Source of the DNA: Nocardia spumae | GTDB lineage: Bacteria > Actinomycetota > Actinomycetes > Mycobacteriales > Mycobacteriaceae | Reading direction: 5' to 3' | Length of the DNA: 64,000 nt | Assembly (NCBI RefSeq): GCF_020733635.1 | Contig: NZ_JAJFZL010000001.1 | Location: forward strand, 1,240,001 to 1,304,000 | In this document: positions 34,643 to 44,266 of the stretch, one piece after another | How positions within the stretch are numbered: position 1 is the stretch's first letter | Layout of the letters: every line of letters begins with the position of its first letter | Position numbers and translations under genes: made by a program | Notes under the pieces: generated by a model | The model's database searches: none | Told to the model about the DNA's origin: nothing | The model's input: only the letters and a program-made list of their open reading frames with translations

Positions 34643-35512
34643 ATGATCATGGTCACCGGGGCTGCGGGTGGACTGGGCGGTGCCGTACTCGCACGACTGC
34701 GTGCGGTGGGCGCCGAGGTGGTGGCGGGATCCAGCCGGCCGGACGGGGTGGAGTCTCCGGTTCGCCGAGTGGATTTCGACGATGTGGACACCATGACCGT
34801 GGCGATGACCGGCATTCGTACGCTGTTGCTCGTCTCGGCCGGGTTCGCCGAGGACGACGTCGTGATGCGGCGGCACCGGCAGGCGATCGACGCGGCGGTC
34901 GCGACCGGGGTGCGGCATATCGTCTACACGAGTCTGATCGGCGCCGGCGATCAGCTGTCCATCGCGACCCCGCATCGCTATACCGAAGCCCTGTTCGCGG
35001 CCGCGCCGGTCGACACGACGATTCTGCGCAACGGCCTGTACACCGAACTGTTCGCGGGCGAGGTGATCCGCGCGGTCCATGCGGGGCATCTGTCGGTTCC
35101 GTGGGGAACGGGCCGGGCGTACCCGGTTGCCCGGGACGATCTGGCGGCCGCCGCCGCGACAGTGGTGCGGGAGATCGACGCCGATCGCGCCGCCGGTGCG
35201 CAGGTCCGCCATGCCGGCGCGGTGTACGAGTTGGGTGGACCCCGGGCGGTGGGGGGTGCGGAGCTCGCGGAACTGGCCGCGCGGATCGCGGGTCGTACGG
35301 TCGAATATCGGCCGACCGCATTGGCCGACGCACGGGCCGAACTCGTCGGCTTCGGCCTCCTGCCCTACCAGGTCGGGCATATGCTCTCGACCTCGTCGGT
35401 GATCCAGGCCGGGTTGCTGGAGAGTTCCGCTTCCGATCTGCCCGGGCTGCTCGGAGACGAACCGAGCGATCCGGCCGACGTGATACGGCTGGCGGCCGGA
35501 TCGCTCGGGTGA
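34643..35512 (+). CDS. NmrA/QorB-like NAD(P)H-binding quinone oxidoreductase
   Basis: 289 aa atypical SDR. MVTGAAGGLGGAVLARL is the NAD(P) loop (G-x-x-G-x-x-G); VDFDDVDTMTVAMTGIRTLLLVSAG and HIVYTSLIGAG match QorB/NmrA. Related enzymes reduce quinones with NADPH. ATG 34643 follows AGGAGGTGCGGG, one of the strongest ribosome sites in the window. Divergent from the HxlR gene, its probable controller. Confidence 0.8.
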   Translation: MIMVTGAAGGLGGAVLARLRAVGAEVVAGSSRPDGVESPVRRVDFDDVDTMTVAMTGIRTLLLVSAGFAEDDVVMRRHRQAIDAAVATGVRHIVYTSLIGAGDQLSIATPHRYTEALFAAAPVDTTILRNGLYTELFAGEVIRAVHAGHLSVPWGTGRAYPVARDDLAAAAATVVREIDADRAAGAQVRHAGAVYELGGPRAVGGAELAELAARIAGRTVEYRPTALADARAELVGFGLLPYQVGHMLSTSSVIQAGLLESSASDLPGLLGDEPSDPADVIRLAAGSLG

Positions 35513-35515
35513 GTG

Positions 35516-35740
35516 TCAGCCGGCCTTGGTGGCGAGCGCGGAGAGGGCGGCGGCGAGCTGGATGTACTTGTTGTTCGCCAGATCGCCCACGGTCTTGACG
35601 CCCAGCGCCTCGAGCAGTTGCGCATCGTGCTTCTCGGTCAGGCCGGCCAGCGCGGAGGGCGGAGCGGCGAGGATCTCTGCCAGAGATTTGTTCTCGTATG
35701 CCTTGTCGAGGACCTTGTCGAGCACCACCGAAACTGCCAT
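35516..35740 (-). CDS. Small conserved protein of unknown function
   Basis: 74 aa, all-helical. MAVSVVLDKVLDKAYENKSLAEILAAPPSALAGLTEKHDAQLLEALGVKTVGDLANNKYIQLAAALSALA. The segment LLEALGVKTVGDLA looks like a helix-hairpin-helix turn of the type used in protein or DNA contacts. Function not recognised. ATG 35740 has a textbook AAGGAG 5 nt upstream, so it is almost certainly translated. Convergent with the QorB-like gene, 3 bp apart. Confidence 0.7.
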   Translation of the reverse strand: MAVSVVLDKVLDKAYENKSLAEILAAPPSALAGLTEKHDAQLLEALGVKTVGDLANNKYIQLAAALSALATKAG

Positions 35741-36053
35741 GGGATCTCCTTGGGAGCATGTCGTATTCGTCGTCCGCGCAGACGATAGCTCGCAGTGTGC
35801 TGCCGCGGAGGTGGTTTGACAATTGTTTACCGGCCCGACGGGTAGCGGTGACCGAAATATTGTGCCGTTTGCCCGAATTCAGCGATCATTCGGTTATTGA
35901 ATAAATCCCCATCAGCAGGACTGTCGATGTACAGTGGCTTGCGAGGCGGTAACTACCGCCCGAATTGCCAACTGCTGGTAGGTTTTTGGGCCTGAAAAAG
36001 TCCGGCGGAAGCGCTGCCTTCCAGCGCACATCCGGGTACCCTCGTGGCTGAGG
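35741..36053. other. Gene-free, AT-richer stretch
   Basis: No convincing gene. TTGACA occurs on the + strand at 35816-35821 without a clear downstream gene. Confidence 0.3.
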
Positions 36054-36083
36054 GCGGGTTCTCCTGGAAACAGGAGAACCCGC
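36054..36083 (-). terminator. GNRA-loop hairpin after the 134-aa gene
   Basis: GCGGGTTCTCCTG-GAAA-CAGGAGAACCCGC on the + strand, a 13-bp perfect stem 22 bp beyond the stop of the leftward gene 36106-36510. Confidence 0.75.
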
Positions 36084-36105
36084 TCATCGCCACTCTCGGG
36101 CCGGT

Positions 36106-36510
36106 TCACCCCTGTACAGCTCGTTGTGGTGCCGCTTCCAGAGCCGGTCGGCTCTCCTCCTCGCCCTCCTCGTCGGGCTTCCGCAACAGGTCCTCCAGCA
36201 GTGCTTCCCAGCGTGCGATCTGCTCGCCGATCACCTCGGCCGGATTCTGCAGCAGTGCGGCCAACAGCGACAGCGGCCACGGCAGCTGCGCCGGCGGCTG
36301 AACCTGCCGGGTCAGCTCCGCCACTGTCGTCTCCAGATCTCCGATTTCCGTGCGCAACTCGTCGATCTGCCGCAGGGCCGCGGCCAACGCCTCCACGACC
36401 GTCCGATCGCCGGTCTCACCCACCTCGCCCAGCTGGGGCCAGCCGCTCAGGCCGGGGCCGCGCAACTGGACCTGCACATCGCGCAATATCGCTTCCTGCT
36501 CCGGAGTCAC
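36106..36510 (-). CDS. Small protein with a phage lysis/tail-module-like motif
   Basis: 134 aa, no signal peptide. TPEQEAILRDVQVQLRGPGLSGWPQLGE at the N-terminus resembles the QLRGPxxxGWPQLG segment I know from C-terminal parts of actinophage lysins and lysis-module proteins. A coiled coil (IDELRTEIGDLETTVAELTRQV) and an acidic end follow. No other phage genes are nearby, so it may be a domesticated fragment; function unknown. GTG 36510 has AGGAGAGGT 9 nt upstream. Confidence 0.6.
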   Translation of the reverse strand: MTPEQEAILRDVQVQLRGPGLSGWPQLGEVGETGDRTVVEALAAALRQIDELRTEIGDLETTVAELTRQVQPPAQLPWPLSLLAALLQNPAEVIGEQIARWEALLEDLLRKPDEEGEEESRPALEAAPQRAVQG

Positions 36511-37141
36511 ATCCGCCTACCTCTCCTGTGCCCGCGCTGCCGGTCCGGCCCCGTGGCGCACCCCGGCGCCGCTGCTCGGGCCGCGCCGAAACGCATGGTC
36601 CACACTGTAATTCGCGTGGCCTGGTCGGCGCGAAACATTCGGTTCCGGTTGCCGTGAGGTGCCTGGATCGACGAAGATCGACAATTCTCGAATCGCCGGA
36701 GATATGTTCCTCGAAATAGCATTTTCGGCGTGTCGGATAAGCCGGTGGTGTAGCTGGTGTGGTTTCGCCGCCGGGCCGTTGATGTATCGAGTAACGCGGT
36801 GACCGCGCCTTCGTCGGTGTGGCGACCGCTGCGCCGGAGTGCGGGCCGAAACCGCGCGGAAGCGTGTCGCCGGATATGAGGTGTCCCAGCTCACGGTGCG
36901 TTTCCATAGTGGCCGCGACAGGTCGCGCATGGAGGCTGCGTGGTTGCGGAAACGTGTACCGGAAGTCGTGAAATGTCCGAATTTTCGAGTTCTTAACATT
37001 CCTGGCATCTTCTTGGCGGCTTATTAACGGCCTTTGTTACGTGGCTGTAATGGGTGCGGAGCAGCCTGTCTAAGGGTCCGATTTCGAGTCGGACCGAGGC
37101 GCCGCTATCGGTGCCGCAACTGATGAGAAAGTGATGAGGGT
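36511..37141. other. 631-bp region without a supported gene
   Basis: Short open frames here lack ribosome sites and family signatures. Local AT content is higher than in neighbours (GTTCTTAACATTCC, TTATTAACGGCCTTTGTTAC near 36990-37040), suggesting a promoter or leader for the secreted protein gene at 37142. Confidence 0.4.
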
Positions 37142-37792
37142 ATGAAGCTCAGGAAGTTCGCCGCCACGTCGGCTCTGGTCATCGCCGCGCTGGGAATCTC
37201 CACCGGCACCAGCTTCGCGGCTCCGGCACCGGCCGCCAACCCCGACATTCACTACACGGCGAATGTTGTCGACAAGACCGTTGTGGTGAAGACCGACGCC
37301 GGCTCGCTGACCACGGAGGGCAACTCATTCCAGGTACGGGACAACGCGGGCAAGGTCGTAGCGGGCTTCCCGCTGAGCTACCAGCACGACGGCCTGGAGT
37401 ATCCGATCGCCGCGCAGATCGACGGTAACCAGGCGGTCCTGGCCCCGAGCACGGATCCGGCGACGGCGCACCCGGCGCCGATGCTGCACGACACCGCCAG
37501 CCGTTCGGATCTGGACGCGGCCAACCAGAGCGCCATCAACGAGCTCGGTATCGCCACCAGCATCGGCACCCTGGTCGGCACCGCGATCGGCCTGGCCGGT
37601 GGCTGTGTCCTCGGGGCGGCTCTCGGCACCGCGTTCCTGGTCATCCCGGGTTGGATCGGCGGCTGCCTGACCGGCGCCGCGCTGGGCGCCCCGCTGGGTG
37701 CCGCTGCCGGTCTGGTCGGCGTCGGCGGTATCTCCGGCGTGCTGGTCGCGGTCGAGTACTTCAACCGGATCAACGCACCGGCCGAGGGGTAA
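37142..37792 (+). CDS. Secreted Nocardia-type DUF8020-like protein with glycine-zipper tail
   Basis: 216 aa. Signal peptide MKLRKFAATSALVIAALGISTGTSFAAPAPA is probably cut after AxA near residue 27. A beta-rich domain (IHYTANVVDKTVVVKTDAGSLTTEGNSFQVRDNAGKVVAGFPLSY) is followed by a hydrophobic Gly-rich segment (LVGTAIGLAGGCVLGAALGTAFL, GGCLTGAALGAPLGAAAGLVGVGG) that could insert into the outer (mycolic) membrane. Known in Nocardia and Rhodococcus as a family of unknown role. ATG 37142 follows TGATGAGGGT. Confidence 0.7.
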   Translation: MKLRKFAATSALVIAALGISTGTSFAAPAPAANPDIHYTANVVDKTVVVKTDAGSLTTEGNSFQVRDNAGKVVAGFPLSYQHDGLEYPIAAQIDGNQAVLAPSTDPATAHPAPMLHDTASRSDLDAANQSAINELGIATSIGTLVGTAIGLAGGCVLGAALGTAFLVIPGWIGGCLTGAALGAPLGAAAGLVGVGGISGVLVAVEYFNRINAPAEG

Positions 37793-37810
37793 CAGCAGAC
37801 AGCACACCAT

Positions 37811-37846
37811 GATCGGGGCGGGCCGCAGTTGCGGCCCGCCCCGATC
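37811..37846. terminator. Bidirectional terminator
   Basis: GATCGGGGCGGGCCGCA and its exact complement around a 2-nt centre; serves the convergent 37142 and MHYT-like genes. Confidence 0.85.
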
Positions 37847-37880
37847 GCTGTTCGTCTCGCGATGCCGTCCGCGTCGCCCG

Positions 37881-38720
37881 TCAGCCGATCGGCTGAGGCA
37901 CCCGGCCACCGGGCCGGGGCGAATCGGCTTGGGGAGCGGCGGAGTTCGTGTTCTGCGCGTTCGTGTGCTGCGCCGCCTGCGCCAATTGGCGGGAGCGCGT
38001 GGTGCCGGTCCGGTCGGGCGCCACCAGCACCGCGGTGATCGGCACCGCGAGCGACAGTGTGCCCACGACGAAGACCGGCACGAACAAGGTGAACAGGTCT
38101 TCGCCGTCCGGTTCACCGGACGCGGAATCCAGATCGACGTGCAGGCCGGCCTGTCCGAGATAGTGCACGGCGGTGATCGCCAGCGCGTACAACACCGCGA
38201 CCCCGGCCAGCAGAAGTATGGAGCGGGTATGCGTGGTGGCCCACAGCAATCCGATGGAGGTCGCTACCGCCAGGGCGCCGGCGGCCACGGAGAGCCAGAT
38301 GTTCACATCGGCCGAACCCTGCACTCGGACAGCGCCCATGGCGAGCATATGCATCACGCCGATGCCGATACCCATCACGGCGCCGCCGCCGATCACGCGA
38401 GCCAGGGTGCTCTCCCGTCCCGCGATCAGCAGTCCGGCCAGCACCGCCGCCACCGCGATCAGCGCCGCCACCACCATCGCGGTGATGTCGTAACGGATCT
38501 CACCGGTGGAGACCCCGACCCCGAGCATGGTCACGTAGACGGTCAGCCAGGTGCCGACCCCGCCGATGGACACCGCGGCCGCGGTGAGCCACACCATTCG
38601 GAACCGGGCGGTCACCGACAGTGTCGACTGCCGGACGCAGGCCAGACCCACGACGGCGCCGGCCGCGGACACCCCGAGCGCCAGCCCCAGCACCCAGTAG
38701 CCCATGGTGAAGTAGTTCAT
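37881..38720 (-). CDS. MHYT-like integral membrane sensor
   Basis: 279 aa, seven probable transmembrane helices. MHYT-type repeats are recognisable but altered: VMHMLAMGA and VHYLGQ replace the MHYxGM consensus, and a third copy (WLTVYVTMLG) has no His. Such domains are proposed to bind copper and sense oxygen, CO or NO. A Gln/Asn-rich tail follows. ATG 38720 has GAGGGG upstream and lies 28 bp after the conservon GTPase gene, so it is likely the last gene of the cvn operon. Confidence 0.75.
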   Translation of the reverse strand: MNYFTMGYWVLGLALGVSAAGAVVGLACVRQSTLSVTARFRMVWLTAAAVSIGGVGTWLTVYVTMLGVGVSTGEIRYDITAMVVAALIAVAAVLAGLLIAGRESTLARVIGGGAVMGIGIGVMHMLAMGAVRVQGSADVNIWLSVAAGALAVATSIGLLWATTHTRSILLLAGVAVLYALAITAVHYLGQAGLHVDLDSASGEPDGEDLFTLFVPVFVVGTLSLAVPITAVLVAPDRTGTTRSRQLAQAAQHTNAQNTNSAAPQADSPRPGGRVPQPIG

Positions 38721-38748
38721 CCGTTCCCATCCCCTCGGGTTGCGGCGT

Positions 38749-39516
38749 TCAGCTCTGTCCCACGGTCGCGTGCGCGGCGGTGAGCCGCTGAATCGCGTAT
38801 TCGGTGACAGCGGCGAGGGCACGCCGCACCTCGTCGGCATCGCGGGCGTCGATATCGACCACCGGCACACCGTCACGGATCGACAGCGCCTCCCGTAGTT
38901 CCGCGACGGGGAAGCGCGGTGCGCCCGGAAACCTGTTGACCGCCACCAGGAACGGCAGTCCGCGGGCCTCGAAGAAATCGACCGCGGCGAAGCTGTCCTC
39001 GATCCGGCGGGTGTCCACCAGGACGACCGCGCCGATCGCGCCGCGGATCAGGTCGTCCCACATGAACCAGAACCGGCGCTGCCCGGGCGTGCCGAACAGG
39101 TACAGGGTCAGATTGCCGGGCAGGATGATGCGGCCGAAATCCATGGCCACCGTGGTGGTTTCCTTGCCCGGTGTGGCCGACAGATCATCGATACCGTCGG
39201 ATACACCGGTCACCATGGCCTCGGTGCGCAGCGGCACGATCTCGGAGACCGCGCCGACGAATGTGGTCTTCCCGGCGCCGAAGCCACCCGCGACGACGAT
39301 CTTGGTCGACGCGGTGCGGCTTTCGGGCTCCGGGTGGGGCGGCATCGGAGCCGTCGAATTCTGAAGTTGCATGGAGGGATTCTGGTATGGGAGCGGCGGT
39401 TGGGGGGACGAGCTCGGGGAATTCGGTTGTGATGCGGGAGGATAACGTTCGGCAATGTTGGCAGAGGGCGCCGCTGGATCGGAAGTCGCGTCCGGATCAG
39501 AGGGCACGGAGTCCAC
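38749..39516 (-). CDS. cvnD: Conservon GTPase CvnD
   Basis: 255 aa. A Pro/Ser-rich head of about 65 residues precedes a small GTPase: Walker A VAGGFGAGKTTFVGAVSE, switch region GKETTTVAMDFGRI, GTPGQRRFWFMWDDL (DxxGQ-like), VLVDTR and VAVNRF (NKxD-like). Cvn GTPases work with the roadblock protein CvnB and kinase CvnA as a membrane signalling complex. Its start overlaps the end of cvnC by 20 bp. Confidence 0.9.
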   Translation of the reverse strand: MDSVPSDPDATSDPAAPSANIAERYPPASQPNSPSSSPQPPLPYQNPSMQLQNSTAPMPPHPEPESRTASTKIVVAGGFGAGKTTFVGAVSEIVPLRTEAMVTGVSDGIDDLSATPGKETTTVAMDFGRIILPGNLTLYLFGTPGQRRFWFMWDDLIRGAIGAVVLVDTRRIEDSFAAVDFFEARGLPFLVAVNRFPGAPRFPVAELREALSIRDGVPVVDIDARDADEVRRALAAVTEYAIQRLTAAHATVGQS

Positions 39517-39871
39517 GCAGGGTCCTCTCCATCAGTGATCGCCGCTCGTCGAAACTGGCGTCCTCGCTGAGGGTGGTGTGCACCCGCAGCGTGCCGGCCA
39601 CCACCAGGTCGCCGATGACGACCCGGATCATGCCCAGTGGACGTTGCAGGTGGGCGGCGATTTCGGCAACCGAGAGCCGACCCGCGCCCAGACGCAGAAT
39701 ATCTGTTCGTATATCGCCTGCGGGCCAATCGAATTGATTGGCATAGGGCAAAGTCTCCACGACTGCCTCGAGCGGAAGCTCCACCGCGGGCTCGGTGCGC
39801 CCCGCAGTCAGTGCGTAGGGACGAACGCGTGTTGTCGGCCGGCCGGACCCGGCTCCGAAGGAGCTGGTCAT
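39497..39871 (-). CDS. cvnC: Conservon DUF742 protein CvnC
   Basis: 124 aa winged-helix-like DUF742: RVRPYALTAGRTEPAVELPLEAVV, ILRLGAGRLSVAEIAAHLQRPLGMIRVVIGDLVVAGTLRVH. ATG 39871 lies 8 nt after the cvnB stop; an in-frame TTG at 39883 is possible. Role in conservons is as partner of CvnB and CvnD. Confidence 0.9.
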   Translation of the reverse strand: MTSSFGAGSGRPTTRVRPYALTAGRTEPAVELPLEAVVETLPYANQFDWPAGDIRTDILRLGAGRLSVAEIAAHLQRPLGMIRVVIGDLVVAGTLRVHTTLSEDASFDERRSLMERTLRGLRAL

Positions 39872-39879
39872 GACAATCG

Positions 39880-40290
39880 TCAAACCGCCGAACGGGCCGT
39901 GGCTTGCACGACGGATCCGACACGGTCGACCAGCAGGGCCATTTCATACCCGATGCGGCCGATATCGTGTTGCTTGTTCGCCAGGACCGCCAGATGCGAG
40001 CCGTTGCCCACGCTCATCACCAGCAGATAGCCGCGCTGCATATCGACAATCGACTGCATCACCTTGCCGCCGTTGAACAATTGCGCCGCGCCCGCGGACA
40101 GACTCGCCAGACCGGCGGTCACCGCGGACAGTTGCTCGGAGCGATCGGCGGGCAGGTTCGGGCTGGTCGCCTGGAGCAGGCCGTCGGCAGAGACGAGCAC
40201 CGCATGCGAGACCCCAGGCACCTCTCTGGTGAATCTGGTGACGAGCCAGTTCAAATTCTCGTCGGTCGAATTCTGCGCAGTGTCGGTCAT
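39880..40290 (-). CDS. cvnB: Conservon roadblock/LC7 protein CvnB
   Basis: 136 aa roadblock fold: [92 protein letters not shown]. Such proteins control GTP turnover by the partner GTPase. ATG 40290 overlaps the cvnA stop (ATGA), so the genes are coupled. Confidence 0.92.
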   Translation of the reverse strand: MTDTAQNSTDENLNWLVTRFTREVPGVSHAVLVSADGLLQATSPNLPADRSEQLSAVTAGLASLSAGAAQLFNGGKVMQSIVDMQRGYLLVMSVGNGSHLAVLANKQHDIGRIGYEMALLVDRVGSVVQATARSAV

Positions 40291-43247
40291 GCAAAGCCTC
40301 CGTCGTTCTGCTGAGCGTCGTTGTGCTGGGCCGCGGTCTGCTGGGCGCTGACACGTCCGCTGCGAACGCCGCTCAGGTGCCTGGACAAGTTGGCGCGGAT
40401 TTCCTCCGGGTCGCGAGCCTCGGCGGCGTCGTCCTGCGTCAGGCCGCCGGGCACCAGCTGCGCACCGGGTCGGCGGATGGGCAGGCCACCCGTGGTACGG
40501 GCGGACGCGGTGGGTGCGCTGGCATCCGCCGCGGCCGCCCAGCCGGCATCGGCCGGGGAGGACCACGCGCCGCTCGGACCGTTCGAGGACGGTTCGACCA
40601 GCCACTCCGACACCATCCGCTGATAGATGGGTGTCGGAGATTCGGGTTTGGCCGGCGTGTCCGCATCCGGCCGGGGCGGCGCGAGGGTCGCGCCGTGTCG
40701 TGACAGCGGCGTGGGTTCGAGATCCGGGGATCGCTGCGCCGGCGCCATGATCGCTGTCTCGGCCCAGATATCGATGGGCTGCGGCTGTGGTTGCGGCCGA
40801 GGATCGGCCGGAGCCGGACGTCGCGCGGGCGGCGCCGGAGGTTCGAGATCGCGTTCGGTCACCGGGGCCCACGAATCCGAGGCCGGGTCGAAGACCTCGT
40901 CACGCGGTGGCGGAGCCATATTCGTGGCGGTCGGGTGATCGTCGTGGAAGTCCGGCTCCGCACGCAACGCCGCTTCCTCGCGCGCGGCCGCTTCCTCGCG
41001 CGCGGCCGGATCCTCGGTGAGCTCCGGCTCCTCGCGGGCGGTCGCCTCGTCGTCGGTGTCGGTGTTCTCCCGGAAGAGATCGAGGCCGCGCAATACGCCG
41101 TCCTCGGCCGGCTCGGGTGCCGGGTGCTCGCTCTCGGAGGCGTCCGGGAGAGGGGTGAGGCGGGTGACCGGGGTCGCGCTGTCGGCTCCGGAGTGCCCGC
41201 TCGGGCGGCGCTGCGGCAGACCGGCACTGGTGAACCGGGGCGGTTCCGCCTCGTCGCCCGATGCGCTGTCGCCGAAACGCTCCGGCGGGTTCGGCACCGC
41301 GGTGAGGGTGCGGCCGGGCGCGGGGAAGTCGGTGACCGGTGCCGGGAAGTCGGGAACCGGTGTGGTGAAGGTCGTGGTGATCGGCGGCGGCGCCGCGACG
41401 TCGGCCGGGGAGACCAGGGCGCCCGGCAGGTGCACGCTGGCGGTGATGCCCGGCTGCTGCGCCATCGTCGAGGTGCGGCGCAGGCTGACGGTGATGGTGT
41501 GCCGGCTGGCGAGCCTGCCGACGACGAAAAGACCCATGCGGCGCGCGGTTTCGATGGTGACCTCACCACCGGAGGCCAAGCGCTCGTTGGTCGTGCGCAT
41601 ATCCTCCGCCGACATACCCAGACCGCGGTCGGTGATCTCGATCAGATAGCCGCCGTCGACCGCGCGCGACACCGAGACCGCGACCGGCGTGTTCGGCGGT
41701 GAATAGCGCAGCGAGTTGTCGATCAGCTCGGCGAGCAGATGTTCGATGTCGACCGCGGGTTCACCGGCGACGATGCCGTCGGGCACCGAACCGATCTCGA
41801 CCCGCTGATAGTCCTCGACCTGTGAGACCGCACTCCACAGCATGTCCGACAGCGGCACCGGCGGCAGATGACCGCGACGCAACGCGGTTCCCGCCAGCAC
41901 CAGCAGGTTGTCGCCGTTGCGCCGCATGCGGGTGGCGAGGTGGTCGAGGCGGAACAGGCTCTGCAGGCGACCGGAATCGTCCTCGTCGCGTTCCAGATCC
42001 TCGATCAGCGACAGCTGCTGTTCCACCAGGGACTGGCTGCGGCGCGACAGCGTCTCGAACATATTGCTGATCTGCAGTCGCAAGCGCGCCTGCTCGGCGG
42101 CGAGGTAGAGCGCTTGGCGGTGCATGTCGTCGACGGCGCGGGCCAGCTGACCGATCTCCTCGGTGGTCTGCACATCGACCGGGACGATCTCGGGAGTGGC
42201 CCCGCCGCCGCGCACGACCGCGAGCTCGGCGGGCAGGTCGGTGTGGGCGACCTGCAGCGAATCACGACGCAGGCGGCGGATCGGGACGACCAGCGACCGG
42301 GCGACCGCCAGCGCCAGCGCCAGGCCGGCGAGCAGAGTCACCACCACGAGCGCCACATCGCGCAGGACGGTGCCGCGCGCATCGATCGAACGATCGGACA
42401 GTCCGGAGGTGATCAGGTCGACCAGATGGCCGGTGGCCTCGTTGTAGGTCTGGGTGCTGGTTTGCAGCGATTCCGCCACACCCGGCACCCGGATCGGCTC
42501 GACCGCGTTCTGACTCAGCGCGGCGATACGCGCCTGCAGCGCGCCCAGCAGCACATCCGGTTTCAGCGCCGATTCCGGCTGCACCACCGCGTACTGGTTG
42601 ATCATCGTCATCTCGGCGCCGGTGGCGGTCAGCACCTGGGCCAGCACCGCCGGATTGTTGCCGATCTCGCCGCTCTCGAGCGCCAGCTGCTGCTGGGTGA
42701 ACATCTGGCGGGCGATCGCGATGACACCCATCTGCACGTAATACCGCTCGATGGTGGTTTCCTTGGGCGTCGCCAGCGAGGACACGGCGTTGCTGACGTG
42801 GCTGTTGACCTCGCCCGCCTGCTTCACCACCTCCTGCGGCGCACCGCCGTGCAGGCTGTTGCGCAGGGTGCGCCCGGCCGCCAGGGCCTCGGTCAGTTCG
42901 GTGGCGACCCGCTTCTCGGCGGACGAATTCTGCAGCGCTGTCTGCAGATCGGCCGCGGCCTGATCGAAGCGCGCGGCGGATTGGTCCAGCGTCGATTGCG
43001 GCACACCGATATTGCCCACCGTGACGGCGAGATTATTGGCCGCCGAGCCGAAATCGAGTGTCGGCCGAATGATCCGGGCCTGCTCACTGGCCGTGTTCAG
43101 CTGTGAGATCGTGCCCAGTTCGTCCTTGATCCGAAGGATGGCGAAGGCCGATGCCAGCACAACCGGCAGCAGTAGCACGATGCCGACCTTGCTGGTTACG
43201 GACAGGTTGGACAGACTCTTCTGCCATGGACGCGGTGCAGTGCCCAT
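40287..43247 (-). CDS. cvnA: Conservon sensor histidine-kinase-like protein CvnA with nitrate/nitrite-sensing domain
   Basis: About 986 aa. TM helix [18 protein letters not shown] near residue 25, an extracellular NIT-type helical domain (about 45-300), a second [29 protein letters not shown], and a kinase core with [20 protein letters not shown] and HATPase motifs [23 protein letters not shown] and [14 protein letters not shown]. The C-terminal 400 residues are Pro/Glu-rich and disordered. ATG 43247 ([17 protein letters not shown]) has GGAAGCGGG upstream; the frame stays open to 43337. Heads the cvnABCD-MHYT operon. Confidence 0.9.
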   Translation of the reverse strand: MGTAPRPWQKSLSNLSVTSKVGIVLLLPVVLASAFAILRIKDELGTISQLNTASEQARIIRPTLDFGSAANNLAVTVGNIGVPQSTLDQSAARFDQAAADLQTALQNSSAEKRVATELTEALAAGRTLRNSLHGGAPQEVVKQAGEVNSHVSNAVSSLATPKETTIERYYVQMGVIAIARQMFTQQQLALESGEIGNNPAVLAQVLTATGAEMTMINQYAVVQPESALKPDVLLGALQARIAALSQNAVEPIRVPGVAESLQTSTQTYNEATGHLVDLITSGLSDRSIDARGTVLRDVALVVVTLLAGLALALAVARSLVVPIRRLRRDSLQVAHTDLPAELAVVRGGGATPEIVPVDVQTTEEIGQLARAVDDMHRQALYLAAEQARLRLQISNMFETLSRRSQSLVEQQLSLIEDLERDEDDSGRLQSLFRLDHLATRMRRNGDNLLVLAGTALRRGHLPPVPLSDMLWSAVSQVEDYQRVEIGSVPDGIVAGEPAVDIEHLLAELIDNSLRYSPPNTPVAVSVSRAVDGGYLIEITDRGLGMSAEDMRTTNERLASGGEVTIETARRMGLFVVGRLASRHTITVSLRRTSTMAQQPGITASVHLPGALVSPADVAAPPPITTTFTTPVPDFPAPVTDFPAPGRTLTAVPNPPERFGDSASGDEAEPPRFTSAGLPQRRPSGHSGADSATPVTRLTPLPDASESEHPAPEPAEDGVLRGLDLFRENTDTDDEATAREEPELTEDPAAREEAAAREEAALRAEPDFHDDHPTATNMAPPPRDEVFDPASDSWAPVTERDLEPPAPPARRPAPADPRPQPQPQPIDIWAETAIMAPAQRSPDLEPTPLSRHGATLAPPRPDADTPAKPESPTPIYQRMVSEWLVEPSSNGPSGAWSSPADAGWAAAADASAPTASARTTGGLPIRRPGAQLVPGGLTQDDAAEARDPEEIRANLSRHLSGVRSGRVSAQQTAAQHNDAQQNDGGFA

Positions 43248-43526
43248 CCCGCTTCCGTCGCCTCCGCTCGCGCACGTGCCCCGGGTTCCGGCCGCCGCCC
43301 GTATCTGGCCGTCGGGTCCAACGGGTTCGAGAACCAACTAGAGGTCTACTTTTACCGCTGGCAACATACCGTGCGAGCACGGCTACGGCAATTTGGAGGG
43401 TTTCCGCGACAGCGGTCTATTTCCGCTCGGCGCAACAACTTTCGCTCGCAGCCGACACCGTTCGGAAGATTTTTGATGAATTCGCAGGTCATCACTTGTA
43501 GGCGGTCGGCGTGTCGAATGGTCTGT
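43248..43526. other. Divergent gap between cvnA and mprA
   Basis: No gene is seen. It holds the upstream region of both operons; the MprA-like repeat pair follows at 43527. Confidence 0.35.
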
Positions 43527-43545
43527 TCTCAGTCGGCTCTCAGTC
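43527..43545 (+). promoter_or_regulatory. MprA-like direct-repeat operator upstream of mprA
   Basis: TCTCAGTC occurs twice, 11 bp apart (43527-43534 and 43538-43545), 21 bp before mprA. The same pair with the same spacing precedes pepD. MprA is known to bind two 8-bp direct repeats and to autoregulate. Confidence 0.7.
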
Positions 43546-43566
43546 GATCCGGTCAAACTGGAAGCC

Positions 43567-44256
43567 ATGCGAATTCTGGTAGTCGACGATGATCGCGCGG
43601 TGCGCGAGTCGCTGCGCCGGTCGCTCACCTTCAACGGATATACCGTCGAGCTGGCTGTCGACGGCCTCGACGCGCTGGAGAAGGTGAAGGCGTCCCGGCC
43701 CGATGCCCTGGTGCTCGATGTCATGATGCCGCGGCTGGACGGCCTGGAGGTCTGCCGCCGCTTGCGCAGCACCGGCGATGATCTGCCAATTCTCGTACTG
43801 ACCGCCCGGGATTCGGTCTCCGAGCGGGTCGCCGGGCTCGATGCAGGCGCGGACGACTACCTGCCGAAACCGTTCGCCCTCGAGGAATTGCTGGCGCGAT
43901 TGCGCGCACTGTTGCGCCGGACGACCGCCGAAGCCGCCGCGGATTCCTCCGAGCGGATGTCTTTCGCCGATCTGTCCCTGGATCCGGTAACGCGTGAAGT
44001 GTCGCGCGGTGAGCGTCCCATCAGTCTGACTCGGACCGAATTCTCGCTGATGGAAATGCTGATGGCGAATCCGCGCCGGGTACTGACCCGCGGCCGCATT
44101 CTGGAAGAAGTCTGGGGTTACGACTTCCCGACCTCCGGTAATGCGCTCGAGGTCTATATCGGCTATCTGCGCCGCAAAACCGAGGCGGAGGGGGAGCCGC
44201 GGTTGATCCACACCGTTCGCGGTGTCGGATATGTGCTGCGCGAGACCCCTCCGTAG
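43567..44256 (+). CDS. mprA: Response regulator MprA
   Basis: 229 aa OmpR-type regulator (M. tuberculosis MprA is 230). Receiver with phospho-acceptor D51 ([12 protein letters not shown]) and K101 (YLPKPF); DNA-binding winged helix with [53 protein letters not shown]. Responds to envelope stress with MprB and controls pepD and itself. ATG 43567 follows GGAAGCC. The downstream gene starts about 10 bp after the stop. Confidence 0.93.
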   Translation: MRILVVDDDRAVRESLRRSLTFNGYTVELAVDGLDALEKVKASRPDALVLDVMMPRLDGLEVCRRLRSTGDDLPILVLTARDSVSERVAGLDAGADDYLPKPFALEELLARLRALLRRTTAEAAADSSERMSFADLSLDPVTREVSRGERPISLTRTEFSLMEMLMANPRRVLTRGRILEEVWGYDFPTSGNALEVYIGYLRRKTEAEGEPRLIHTVRGVGYVLRETPP

Positions 44257-44266
44257 GCCTGGCGTC

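Noticed and set aside
35816..35850. TTGACA promoter on the + strand
   Set aside because: No good -10 element at the right spacing and no gene downstream on that strand for over 1 kb.
43248..43380. tRNA-like T-arm (GGTTCGAGAACC) near 43325
   Set aside because: No acceptor or anticodon arms fit around it.
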